From positions 1-7,432 of the forward strand of contig CAKVNP010000098.1 in the NCBI GenBank assembly GCA_934777095.1: DNA of 7,432 nucleotides. The letters run 5' to 3'. Position 1 is the first letter of the stretch, and each line of letters starts with the position of its first letter. This DNA comes from an uncultured Clostridium sp. Its GTDB lineage: Bacteria; Bacillota; Clostridia; Clostridiales; Clostridiaceae. The notes beneath the pieces are model-generated. The model was given only the letters and a program-made list of their open reading frames with translations. It ran no database searches and was not told the DNA's origin. A program made the position numbers and the translations under genes. Positions 1-6,247 of this stretch are shown here, in pieces.

Positions 1-125
1 CTTCAACACTACTAGGATTAATTACTATGGCTTTATTTAAACCAAACTCTTGGTGTGTTTACTGCCCAATGGGAACAATGACTCAAGGTATCTGTTTAAT
101 TAAAAATAAAAAAAATAGCAGATAA
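1..125 (+). CDS. C-terminal fragment of a probable membrane 4Fe-4S binding protein
   Basis: Only the last 40 codons are visible (frame starting at base 3, TAA at 123-125); the start lies outside the window. The visible tail begins with a short hydrophobic stretch (STLLGLITMALF), then a KPNSWCVYCPMGTMTQGIC segment and a lysine/asparagine-rich end. The aromatic-rich CxxC followed by PMGT resembles the C-terminal cysteine motif of NapH/CcoG-like ferredoxin-type membrane proteins, in which cysteines after a transmembrane helix ligate iron-sulfur clusters. That family assignment is from memory of the motif and rests on few residues. The role would be electron transfer at the membrane, but the partner cannot be seen. 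The last codons form the ascending arm of the downstream terminator and the stop codon sits in its loop. The gene converges on yaaA. Confidence 0.5.
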   Translation, partial: STLLGLITMALFKPNSWCVYCPMGTMTQGICLIKNKKNSR

Positions 126-140
126 ATTTCTGCTATTTTT
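111..140. terminator. Bidirectional rho-independent terminator between the 4Fe-4S gene and yaaA
   Basis: A perfect 12-bp inverted repeat (AAAAATAGCAGA at 111-122, its complement at 129-140) encloses a 6-nt loop. T-rich sequence follows on the plus strand, and the A-rich stretch at 102-116 supplies a U tract on the minus strand. It can therefore end both convergent genes. It overlaps the plus-strand coding end: the TAA stop lies in the loop. Confidence 0.85.
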
Positions 141-150
141 AATCTATTAT

Positions 151-891
151 TTATTTTAAAAATACAAATTCTTTATCATTTGAGTATTCTTCAACAAACT
201 TAAAGCCTAATTCCGAAAACTCTTTTACAGCTGCAAGATCATTTATATTATTAGCAGCTAGATATCTAACCATTAATCCTCTGGCCATCTTTGCTTCTGT
301 AGCTTTAACTTTTATTTTGCCATCTTTTATACTACCAAAGATACAGGTAACAAATTTATCATCCTCATATAAATATTTTTCAATACATTTACTATACTCT
401 TTTGAGGCTAAATTTAATATAATATTATCTTCTTTAGTTAATTCTTTATAAAGTGAATCTCCCCAGAAATCATAAAGATTTTTATACCCATCCACTTTAA
501 ATTTAGCCTGCATTTCAAGGCGGTAGGGCACAACTCCATCAAATGGATTAAGCACTCCATAAAAGCCTGAAAGTATCTTTAAATGAGATTTTACATAATC
601 AAACTCTTCACTTGTAAATGAATCAGGTGACATATATTTATATTGTATTCCTTCATAAGTTAAGATGGCAGGAGATAAATTTTTATTTAAATCCATATAT
701 TTATATCTTTCATAATTTAGCCCTGCTATTTCATCATTACAAACAAGGAGTTTTTTTAATTCATCATACGATAAAGCAGCCAAATTATCATAAAGAATTT
801 TAGTTTTTTCCATAAATACTGGTTTATATTCATTTATAATATCGTCATTATTTACATTCATTTTCTTTGCTGGCGAAATAATTATCTTCAT
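151..891 (-). CDS. yaaA: Peroxide stress protein YaaA (UPF0246/DUF328 family)
   Basis: This 246-aa protein is the usual length for YaaA. It shows the family's hallmark N-terminus (IISPAKKM, residues 4-11), the central signature ILSGFYGVLNPFDGVVPYRLEM (split as ILSGFYGVL 106-114 and PFDGVVPYRLEM 116-127), the LYDFWGDSL segment (139-147), NLASKEYSKCI (160-170) and a C-terminal RGLMVRYLA block (204-212). In E. coli, YaaA is induced under hydrogen peroxide stress and lowers free intracellular iron, protecting DNA and proteins from Fenton damage. It is cytoplasmic and has no predicted membrane segment. The ATG at 891 is preceded by AGGAG (898-902) with 6-nt spacing, which supports the start. The gene appears monocistronic: the upstream gene has its own terminator at 935-957, and yaaA ends at the shared terminator at 111-140. 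Its exact role in this organism is inferred from the family. Confidence 0.95.
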   Translation of the reverse strand: MKIIISPAKKMNVNNDDIINEYKPVFMEKTKILYDNLAALSYDELKKLLVCNDEIAGLNYERYKYMDLNKNLSPAILTYEGIQYKYMSPDSFTSEEFDYVKSHLKILSGFYGVLNPFDGVVPYRLEMQAKFKVDGYKNLYDFWGDSLYKELTKEDNIILNLASKEYSKCIEKYLYEDDKFVTCIFGSIKDGKIKVKATEAKMARGLMVRYLAANNINDLAAVKEFSELGFKFVEEYSNDKEFVFLK

Positions 892-922
892 CTTTTTCTC
901 CTAATATTAATTATTACTTAAT

Positions 923-951
923 ATTATATATAACAAAAAAGATTGCTTTAA
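923..951 (-). promoter_or_regulatory. Putative yaaA promoter
   Basis: On the minus strand a perfect TATAAT lies at 923-928. The best -35 at 17-nt spacing is TTAAAG (946-951), matching TTGACA at only three positions. This -35 falls inside the terminator hairpin of the upstream gene. It is called mainly because yaaA follows that terminator with little other room for a promoter. Confidence 0.35.
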
Positions 952-957
952 GCAACC
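935..957 (-). terminator. Rho-independent terminator of the 118-aa protein gene
   Basis: Read on the minus strand, GGTTGCTTAAAGCAATC (941-957) folds into a 7-bp stem with one G-T pair and a 3-nt loop, followed directly by six T residues (935-940). It lies 13 nt after the stop codon of the upstream gene. Confidence 0.75.
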
Positions 958-970
958 ATTTTGTATTATC

Positions 971-1327
971 TTATAAACATTTAATGCTGTTTTTAAAATC
1001 CTTCAGCCCTTGTGTTATTTCTTCCCTACTAAAATTATTTTCAATTAATTTTTCATCAGTTAACATTGATAATTGATCATAAAACATTTCGCCTATTTCC
1101 AAAAGTTCTTCATCCTCTTTATGTCCAGCTGCATATTCAAAAAGCATATCTTCTGCTTCGTTATATTTTTTATCACTTATTAGTTTTCTTAACAATAGCA
1201 CCAGAACTTCTTTATCAGAAAAATTCTGTATTTCAGTAGTTTCTGGTTCTTCCTTAACTTTAGCCAGCGCCTTTCCTATATTCTTACCTAGGCCTTCCAC
1301 CATATCTAAAATAATATCCTTCTTCAT
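971..1327 (-). CDS. Small acidic helical protein of unknown function (possibly DUF6483-like)
   Basis: This 118-aa soluble protein starts MKKDIILDMVEGLGKNIGKA. The ATG at 1327 is chosen because GGAG (1336-1339) sits 8 nt upstream. A possible GTG start at 1336 overlaps that same ribosome binding site and would add three residues (MRD). The composition is rich in Glu, Lys, Leu and Asp with no membrane segment. An N-terminal amphipathic helix (residues 1-25) leads to a Glu/Thr-rich linker (26-36), then helical stretches including LVLLLRKLISDKKYNEAEDM (42-61), whose KKYNEAEDMLFE resembles a TPR-type helix. The pattern of an N-terminal DxIxxMVE helix plus a TPR-like middle recalls DUF6483 proteins of Firmicutes; this is recall, not a search result, and I give it about one chance in three. 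No function is proposed. It appears monocistronic, between the corC terminator and its own terminator at 935-957. Confidence 0.8.
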   Translation of the reverse strand: MKKDIILDMVEGLGKNIGKALAKVKEEPETTEIQNFSDKEVLVLLLRKLISDKKYNEAEDMLFEYAAGHKEDEELLEIGEMFYDQLSMLTDEKLIENNFSREEITQGLKDFKNSIKCL

Positions 1328-1383
1328 ATCTCTCACTCCATTTTATAAATAGAATTTTTTATCTACTTTTTCTATTTTAAACT

Positions 1384-1412
1384 ATCTTACCTCAACTTAT
1401 AATTAATATCAA
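1384..1412 (-). promoter_or_regulatory. Putative sigma-A promoter for the 118-aa protein gene
   Basis: On the minus strand TTGATA (1407-1412, five of six matches to TTGACA) is followed after 17 nt by TAAGAT (1384-1389, four of six matches to TATAAT). The start codon is about 57 nt downstream of the -10. The -35 directly abuts the A tract of the preceding corC-like gene's terminator. Confidence 0.4.
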
Positions 1413-1455
1413 TAAAAAAGTCCAGCATTCTATTTTTCTACTGGACTGCTGGACT
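1413..1455 (-). terminator. Rho-independent terminator of the corC-like gene
   Basis: Read on the minus strand, AGTCCAGCA (1447-1455) pairs perfectly with TGCTGGACT (1419-1427), a 9-bp stem around a 19-nt loop, followed by a T run (1414-1419). A second copy of CTGGACT (1441-1447) next to the outer arm allows an alternative, shorter hairpin with the same descending arm. It begins 14 nt after the stop codon. Confidence 0.8.
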
Positions 1456-1468
1456 ACTAAACTCAATC

Positions 1469-2395
1469 TTACATTTTAGTTATTTGGATTTTATCTATTC
1501 TTTTATCATCTAAAGATAAAATTTTAAAATTAACTGATTTAATATCTATTTCATGAATCGTACCCTCTTCAGGAATGGATCCTATTTTTTCAAGAAGATA
1601 TCCGCCAATTGTATCAATATCATCTGACTTCAACTGTAGATCTAAATACCTATTTATCTCTGAAATACTTACTAAGCCACTTACAATATAAGTGGTATCA
1701 TTAATCTTCTTAATCTTTACAGTATTATCATCATATTCATCCCATATATCGCCAATAACTTCTTCCACTAAATCTTCTAAAGTAACAATTCCCGAAAAAC
1801 CACCATATTCATCCATTAATATTGCCATAAAATTTTTCGACTGCTGCATTTCCCTCATAACTTTATCTATGCTATTAATTTCTGGCACTATATAAGGCTT
1901 TCTCATCAAATCTCTAATCTTTACATTTTGAATTCCCTGCCTTACAATGCTGGCAAATAAATCCTTCATATATAGAATGCCTACAATATTATCAATTTCA
2001 TCTTGATAAATTGGAATTCTAGAATAATTTTCTTCAAGGATACTATCTATGCACTCTGTAATATCTGTATCAGCTTCTATACAGAATGTTTCTGTTCTTG
2101 GTGTCATCACTTCTTTAGCCAAAATGTCCTCAAACTTAATTATTCCACAAATCATCTCTTTTTCAGTTTGATTTATTGCACCCTGTACTTCTCCAAGTTC
2201 TACTAAGCTTCTTATTTCATCTTTAGATATTTTTTCTCCTACGCTATTTAAATTAATACCTGTAATTTTAAAGAACTTTTTAATAAGTCCTGTAACCCCA
2301 CCTTTAATTACTGCTTCTATTTTGTAAAACAACATTAAAGGATATTCATATAACTTTTTATAATTAAAATAACGCAGACTCGAGCTATCATCCAT
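1469..2395 (-). CDS. CorC/HlyC-family CBS-domain protein lacking the DUF21 membrane domain
   Basis: This 308-aa protein has the cytoplasmic half of the HlyC/CorC (UPF0053, CNNM-related) family. An N-terminal region (1-50) is followed by the ISKDEIRSLVELGEVQGAI element (56-74). A CBS pair comes next: CBS1 about 95-150 with VMTPR (96-100) and YSRIPIY (124-130), and CBS2 about 160-215 with MDEYGGFSGIVTLEDL (194-209). The C-terminal CorC_HlyC transporter-associated domain covers about 228-307 and includes DTIGGYLLE (261-269). Full-length homologues of about 420-440 aa carry an N-terminal four-helix DUF21 domain, absent here. An in-frame stop (minus-strand TAG, 2414-2416) lies seven codons before the ATG, so the start is not misplaced. 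E. coli CorC (YbeX, about 292 aa) is similarly short. Family roles are Mg/Co ion homeostasis with adenine-nucleotide binding at the CBS pair. G-rich AAGGGGG lies about 11 nt upstream of the ATG, a long spacing. The 'hemolysin' name is historical. Confidence 0.88.
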   Translation of the reverse strand: MDDSSSLRYFNYKKLYEYPLMLFYKIEAVIKGGVTGLIKKFFKITGINLNSVGEKISKDEIRSLVELGEVQGAINQTEKEMICGIIKFEDILAKEVMTPRTETFCIEADTDITECIDSILEENYSRIPIYQDEIDNIVGILYMKDLFASIVRQGIQNVKIRDLMRKPYIVPEINSIDKVMREMQQSKNFMAILMDEYGGFSGIVTLEDLVEEVIGDIWDEYDDNTVKIKKINDTTYIVSGLVSISEINRYLDLQLKSDDIDTIGGYLLEKIGSIPEEGTIHEIDIKSVNFKILSLDDKRIDKIQITKM

Positions 2396-2461
2396 CGGAT
2401 AATATTCCCCCTTCTAAAATAAAAATCAAAAATATTATTAAAACGATAAAACATTTTAACA

Positions 2462-2489
2462 ATTATATTATACACCTTTTCTAATACAA
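2462..2489 (-). promoter_or_regulatory. Putative promoter of the corC-like gene
   Basis: On the minus strand two overlapping TATAAT hexamers occur (2467-2472 and 2462-2467). The downstream one has TTGTAT (2484-2489) at 16-nt spacing as a weak -35 (three of six matches). It lies between the SPFH gene terminator and the corC-like start, where a promoter is expected, leaving a leader of roughly 60 nt. Confidence 0.4.
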
Positions 2490-2523
2490 TATTCCACATT
2501 TATTAATTTTTACAAAATATTAA

Positions 2524-2551
2524 TAAAAAAAGGAACTCCTAAGAGTCCCTT
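2524..2551 (-). terminator. Rho-independent terminator of the nfeD-SPFH operon
   Basis: Read on the minus strand, AGGGACTC (2543-2550) pairs with GAGTTCCT (2531-2538) around a 4-nt loop, with one G-T pair, and is followed by a run of T residues (2525-2531). It begins 17 nt after the SPFH stop codon. Confidence 0.85.
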
Positions 2552-2567
2552 CCTATTTCTGTATCTA

Positions 2568-3512
2568 TTATTTATCTTTCTTAAGCATTTCTCCAATTGC
2601 AGCTATGCTACCAAGTGAAGATAATGTTTCATTTGGTAATATAAGCTTATTAGCTGGGTTATTAGCCATTTCTTTAAGAGCTTCAACTTGTTTAAGAGCA
2701 ATTACTCTTTCATCAGTACCAGAGTTAATAATAGCTTGGTTAACTTTCATAATAGCTTCTGCTTCTGCAATAGCTATTTGTTCAATAGCCTTAGCTTTAC
2801 CTTCTGCTTCAAGTAATTGTGATTCCTTTAAACCTTCTGCTCTTCTAATATTAGCTTGCTTTTCTGCTTCAGCAGCTAAGATTCTTGCTTGCTTTTCACC
2901 TTCAGCCTTTTCTACTTGAGATTGTCTTTGACCTTCAGCTTGTAGGATCATAGCTCTCTTATCTCTTTCAGCCTTCATTTGTTTTTCCATAGCTTGTTGT
3001 ATTTCAGCTGGTGGAATTATGTTTTTAATTTCTACTGATAATATCTTAATACCATAAGCATCTGTAACTTCATCAATAATACTTAAAAGATTTTGGTTTA
3101 TTGAGTCTCTTCCACTTAATATTTCATCTAAGCTCATATTACCTAGAATATTTCTGATATTTGTTGTTGCTGAGTAAACTATACCAGCTTTGTAGTCTTC
3201 AATGTTATATACTGCATCCTTTGCATTTAACATCTTATAGAATATTACGTTATCAACTGAAATCTTAACATTATCCTTAGTAATAACTGATTGTGGTGGT
3301 ACATCTAAAATTTGTTGTTTTGTAGAAACTTTCTTTCTTACAAAATCAATACCTGGAATTATAAAATGCCAGCCCGGTTCTAGAATTCTGCTAAATTGTC
3401 CTAACCTTTCAACTACATAAAGATATCCTGTGTTTACAACTTTAATTGATGATAATAATATGATAAATATTATCACAAGTAAAGCAATTAAAAATATTGT
3501 TCCAACTCCCAT
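2568..3512 (-). CDS. SPFH/Band 7 (stomatin/prohibitin-like) membrane protein
   Basis: This 314-aa protein has one N-terminal membrane anchor (about 4-22, IFLIALLVIIFIILL), then a Band 7/SPFH domain (about 25-185). The latter shows the stomatin signature: VVERLGQFSRILEPGWHFIIP (split as VVERLGQF 33-40 and LEPGWHFIIP 44-53), DVPPQSVITKDNV (70-82) and EIKNIIPPAEIQQAMEKQMK (161-180). A long Ala/Glu/Lys/Gln-rich helix follows, containing six 11-residue repeats (192-257), then a conserved tail with LPNETLSSLGSI (292-303). Stomatin-type SPFH proteins oligomerise into membrane rings or scaffolds that organise microdomains and modulate proteases or transporters. The gene lies 4 bp after nfeD, its known partner in prokaryotic stomatin operons. 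AGGAGG (3522-3527) sits 9 nt upstream of the ATG, within the nfeD end. It resembles E. coli QmcA and YbbK-type proteins more than the longer flotillins. The precise target is unknown. Confidence 0.95.
   Translation of the reverse strand: MGVGTIFLIALLVIIFIILLSSIKVVNTGYLYVVERLGQFSRILEPGWHFIIPGIDFVRKKVSTKQQILDVPPQSVITKDNVKISVDNVIFYKMLNAKDAVYNIEDYKAGIVYSATTNIRNILGNMSLDEILSGRDSINQNLLSIIDEVTDAYGIKILSVEIKNIIPPAEIQQAMEKQMKAERDKRAMILQAEGQRQSQVEKAEGEKQARILAAEAEKQANIRRAEGLKESQLLEAEGKAKAIEQIAIAEAEAIMKVNQAIINSGTDERVIALKQVEALKEMANNPANKLILPNETLSSLGSIAAIGEMLKKDK
2742..2939 (-). repeat. Six tandem 11-codon (hendecad) repeats within the SPFH gene
   Basis: Residues 192-257 split exactly into six 11-residue units: AEGQRQSQVEK, AEGEKQARILA, AEAEKQANIRR, AEGLKESQLLE, AEGKAKAIEQI and a degenerate AIAEAEAIMKV. 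Five of six begin with Ala-Glu and four with Ala-Glu-Gly. An 11-residue period (three helical turns) fits a straight or slightly right-handed coiled coil, as expected for the helical wall of SPFH oligomers. The DNA copies are diverged, so this is a protein-level repeat. Confidence 0.85.
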
Positions 3513-3516
3513 TTAA

Positions 3517-3945
3517 TTAATCCTCCTTTAAATTTACAATTAATTTATTACCCTCAATGCCAGTAATCATAAATGATTGACCTTTCTTGATTGTTGCACC
3601 TTTATTGTAGGCAGTCCAATATATGCCACCCACTTTTATTTTTGATTTTTCACCCATGTCTTCATTTGCAACCATTACATTGCCAATATACTCTTCTTCC
3701 ATCGTCAATGTCTTTTTAATACCTGCTTTAAATTTTTTCTTCGCCCACGGATAGCCAAATGCCATACATATTATACCGATTATTAAGAATATAGCTATTT
3801 GTGCTCCAATAGGAAAGCCTAATAATGATAATATTATTGCCGCAATAGCTCCAATTGAAAACCACATAAAAATGAAGCTGCTGGTCAATAAATCAACTGC
3901 TACTAAAGCCACCGCAATTATCAACCAAATAATTAGTTCCCACAT
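3517..3945 (-). CDS. NfeD family protein (short NfeD1b type), stomatin operon partner
   Basis: This 142-aa protein has three closely spaced hydrophobic helices (about 3-21, 25-43 and 46-64), a basic segment (WAKKKFKAGIKK, 67-78) and a C-terminal OB-fold NfeD domain (about 84-139). The latter shows IGNVMVA (87-93), KVGGIYWTAYNKGATIKKGQ (104-123) and ITGIEGNKLIVNL (127-139), the usual glycine and hydrophobic pattern. It lacks the N-terminal ClpP-like serine protease domain of long NfeD1a proteins, so it belongs to the short membrane form. NfeD proteins are encoded next to stomatin or flotillin genes and are thought to bind and stabilise them in membrane microdomains. Here the SPFH gene follows after 4 bp, clearly one operon. 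The ATG is supported by GGGAG (3953-3957) with 7-nt spacing. Promoters probably lie in the long upstream region shared with nadE. Confidence 0.92.
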   Translation of the reverse strand: MWELIIWLIIAVALVAVDLLTSSFIFMWFSIGAIAAIILSLLGFPIGAQIAIFLIIGIICMAFGYPWAKKKFKAGIKKTLTMEEEYIGNVMVANEDMGEKSKIKVGGIYWTAYNKGATIKKGQSFMITGIEGNKLIVNLKED

Positions 3946-4014
3946 AATAATTCTCCCTTTCTTTTATTTTTCTATTCCAGCAAAACTTTTTGTCTTCCCT
4001 TTAAGCTCACTAAC

Positions 4015-4020
4015 ATTATA
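4015..4020 (-). promoter_or_regulatory. Candidate -10 element (proximal) for nfeD-SPFH
   Basis: On the minus strand a perfect TATAAT lies about 70 nt upstream of the nfeD start codon. No good -35 is found at 16-18 nt (TACTAA at 17 nt is weak), so it is an alternative to the upstream candidate at 4075-4103. Confidence 0.3.
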
Positions 4021-4074
4021 GTATATTTTTCTATAAATTAGTAGATTTGTTTTTTATTCCTTTACCATGACTAT

Positions 4075-4103
4075 ATATTATCATACACTTTATCACTTTG
4101 CAA
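4075..4103 (-). promoter_or_regulatory. Candidate distal promoter for nfeD-SPFH
   Basis: On the minus strand TTGCAA (4098-4103, four of six matches) and TAATAT (4075-4080, four of six) are separated by 17 nt. If used, it gives a leader of roughly 120 nt before nfeD. Confidence 0.35.
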
Positions 4104-4229
4104 GTTATTTTTAATCCCTTAAAGAGTTTTTTTATACCACTTAATTTGACATGAACTTTCTTTGCTAAATCATTGATTTTCTAGGGATTTCCTTTTATTA
4201 TTAATATAGAAAGTGAGCTTGTTTACATA

Positions 4230-4259
4230 TTGAACTCTATATTTATTACAATATATAGT
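4230..4259 (+). promoter_or_regulatory. Putative nadE promoter
   Basis: On the plus strand TTGAAC (4230-4235, four of six matches) and TATAGT (4254-4259, five of six) are 18 nt apart. A perfect TATAAT nearer the gene (4290-4295) lacks a recognisable -35 and is a less likely alternative. The resulting leader is about 70 nt. Confidence 0.4.
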
Positions 4260-4338
4260 TTTTTTCTTAGGTATTTTATTAATAAATAATATAATACTAA
4301 AAATAAGCTGATAAATATTACTTATTGGAGATGATTAA

Positions 4339-6243
4339 ATGGATTTTATTAAAGTTGGTGCAGCATGCCCTGTAACAAAGGTATCTGATGTCAATTTCAA
4401 CGTAGAAAATATAAATGAATGTATTAATAAAGCATATAAAGATGAAGTTAAATTTTTAGTATTCCCAGAGCTTTCTGTAACTTCTTATACTTGCGGGGAT
4501 TTATTCTTAAGTTCTGCACTGTTAAATGCAGCAGTATCTGGCCTAGAAGAAGTAATCAAAAATTCACTTGGTAAAGATATGCTGATTTCAGTAGGAGCTC
4601 CTTTAATACATAATAATGTCCTATATAATTGTGCTGTCATGATTTTTGAAGGTAAGATATTGGGAATAGTTCCTAAATCATTTATCCCAAATTATAGTGA
4701 ATTCTATGAAAAAAGATGGTTTACCGAAGGATTTAATTTAGTAGATGAAGAGATTTCTCTGCCATTCCAAGAAAACATTCCTTTCGGAACTAACTTAATA
4801 TTCTCTGCTGGTGATGCTAAGTTTGGTATAGAAGTTTGCGAGGATCTTTGGGTGACAATTCCACCAAGTTCTTATTTAACAGTTGCAGGGGCAAATATTA
4901 TCGGAAACCTTTCTGCTTCAAATGAGCTAGTAAGTAAAAAAGACTATAGAGTTTCCTTAATTGCAAACCAAAGTGCACGTTGTCTTGCATCTTATATTTA
5001 TGCATCAGCAGGAGTACATGAATCTACTACAGACCTTTTATTCAGTGGCCATTTAGTTATTGGTGAAAATGGTGCTATTTTAAAGGAAAATGAAAGATTC
5101 CAAAGAGATAATGAAATAATCACTTCCTGTGTAGATGTATTTAAATTAAATTCAGAAAGACTAAAAAACTTAAGTTTTAGAGACTTAAATAAAAGAATGC
5201 CATTTAAAGCAAAAACTATCAATTTTAAATATAGCAGCACAAAGATAACTAATTTCGATAGATTTATCGATAAGCATCCATTTGTTCCTTCAAATGAAAA
5301 AGCAAGAGAGGAAAGATGCAAGGAAATATTTAATATTCAAGCGGCTGCTTTAGCTAAACGTATGGAACATACAGGACTAAAAAAGGCTGTTATCGGAATT
5401 TCTGGTGGACTTGATTCTACTTTAGCACTTTTAGTTATTGTTAAGACATTTAAACTATTAGGAATTGATAATAAAAATATTATTACTATTACAATGCCTG
5501 GCTTTGGTACAACAGATAGAACATATAATAATGCCTTAGTTTTATGTAATGAATTAAATTGTGACCTAAGAGAAATTAATATTGTAGAAGCTGCACTACA
5601 GCACTTTAAAGATATTGGCCATGATAAAGATATACATGATGTTACTTATGAAAATGTGCAAGCTAGAGAAAGAACTCAAATATTAATGGATTTAGCTAAT
5701 AAAGAAGGTGGACTATTAATTGGTACAGGTGACCTTTCAGAATTAGCTTTAGGATGGTGTACTTATAATGGTGACCATATGAGTATGTATGCTGTTAATC
5801 CATCAATTCCTAAAACATTAGTAAGATACCTAGTTAAATATGTTGCCGATAAGGAAGCAAATCAAGAAGTATCTAACACTTTATTAGATATCTTAGATAC
5901 TCCTGTAAGCCCAGAGTTATTACCAAAAGGAGAAGATGGTGATATAGTACAGAAAACAGAAGATATTGTAGGCCCATATGAACTTCATGATTTCTTCTTA
6001 TATCATTTTATTAAACATGGTTCATCAAAAGAAAGAATAAGACTTTTAGCTGAATCTGCCTTTAAGGATGATTATTCACCAGAAGAAATCAATAAGTGGC
6101 TTGATAAATTCATGTATAGATTCTTCAGCCAACAATTCAAGAGAAGCGCTTTACCAGATGGTCCTAAAGTAGGAACAATTTCTTTAAGCCCTAGAGGGGA
6201 TTGGAGAATGCCATCAGATGCTTCTGTTAATACCTTTAAATAA
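4339..6243 (+). CDS. nadE: Glutamine-dependent NAD+ synthetase
   Basis: This 634-aa enzyme makes NAD+ from nicotinic acid adenine dinucleotide, ATP and glutamine, the last step of NAD synthesis, in the cytoplasm. The N-terminal nitrilase-like glutaminase domain (about 1-290) has the full Glu-Lys-Cys triad: Glu44 in FPELSVTSY, Lys113 in VPKSFIPNYSEFYEKRWF and Cys167 in GIEVCEDLW. The C-terminal synthetase domain (about 325-634) has the ATP-pyrophosphatase loop SGGLDS (355-360), PGFGTTDRTYNNA (387-399), the QARERTQILMDLAN segment (441-454) and GTGDLSELALGWCTYNGDHM (462-481). Length and architecture match the long bacterial form, in which ammonia released from glutamine is passed between domains. 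GGAG (4327-4330) lies 8 nt before the ATG; an ATG at 4331 is out of frame. The gene is alone on the plus strand and ends at a strong terminator. Confidence 0.98.
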   Translation: MDFIKVGAACPVTKVSDVNFNVENINECINKAYKDEVKFLVFPELSVTSYTCGDLFLSSALLNAAVSGLEEVIKNSLGKDMLISVGAPLIHNNVLYNCAVMIFEGKILGIVPKSFIPNYSEFYEKRWFTEGFNLVDEEISLPFQENIPFGTNLIFSAGDAKFGIEVCEDLWVTIPPSSYLTVAGANIIGNLSASNELVSKKDYRVSLIANQSARCLASYIYASAGVHESTTDLLFSGHLVIGENGAILKENERFQRDNEIITSCVDVFKLNSERLKNLSFRDLNKRMPFKAKTINFKYSSTKITNFDRFIDKHPFVPSNEKAREERCKEIFNIQAAALAKRMEHTGLKKAVIGISGGLDSTLALLVIVKTFKLLGIDNKNIITITMPGFGTTDRTYNNALVLCNELNCDLREINIVEAALQHFKDIGHDKDIHDVTYENVQARERTQILMDLANKEGGLLIGTGDLSELALGWCTYNGDHMSMYAVNPSIPKTLVRYLVKYVADKEANQEVSNTLLDILDTPVSPELLPKGEDGDIVQKTEDIVGPYELHDFFLYHFIKHGSSKERIRLLAESAFKDDYSPEEINKWLDKFMYRFFSQQFKRSALPDGPKVGTISLSPRGDWRMPSDASVNTFK

Positions 6244-6247
6244 AACA

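Larger units (their letters stand above)
3946..4338. other. 393-bp divergent intergenic region between nfeD and nadE
   Basis: This is the longest gene-free stretch of the window and is very AT-rich. It holds candidate promoters for both flanking genes (annotated separately), a 9-bp inverted repeat pair (4003-4011 and 4212-4220), and several T-rich runs. I found no ORF with a ribosome binding site, no strong hairpin with a U tract, and no recognisable riboswitch or RNA gene. The middle (about 4105-4200) shows nothing I can assign. Confidence 0.6.

Noticed and set aside
618..2206. Plus-strand short frames at 618-803, 1692-1895 and 2003-2206
   Set aside because: They lie opposite yaaA and the corC-like gene, have no ribosome binding sites, and have compositions typical of antisense AT-rich DNA.
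2396..2567. Remnant of a DUF21 membrane domain upstream of the corC-like gene
   Set aside because: The 172-bp gap contains a terminator, promoter-like elements and stops in the relevant frame; no hydrophobic helix coding remnant was seen.
2605..2919. Plus-strand 104-codon open frame inside the SPFH gene
   Set aside because: It is the antisense shadow of the Ala/Glu/Lys-rich repeat region; low-complexity Ser/Ala/Leu composition, no ribosome binding site, opposite a certain gene.
4105..4140. Possible terminator or hairpin near the T run in the nfeD-nadE region
   Set aside because: The sequence before the T run (CCCTTAAAGAG) forms no stable stem on either strand, and both flanking genes point away from the region.
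4260..4338. Riboswitch or structured leader for nadE
   Set aside because: The leader is short and AT-rich with no conserved-looking stems, so no known NAD-sensing RNA motif could be supported.
4998..5321. Minus-strand 107-codon open frame inside nadE
   Set aside because: Antisense shadow of a clearly coding region with catalytic motifs; no ribosome binding site and no recognisable protein features.
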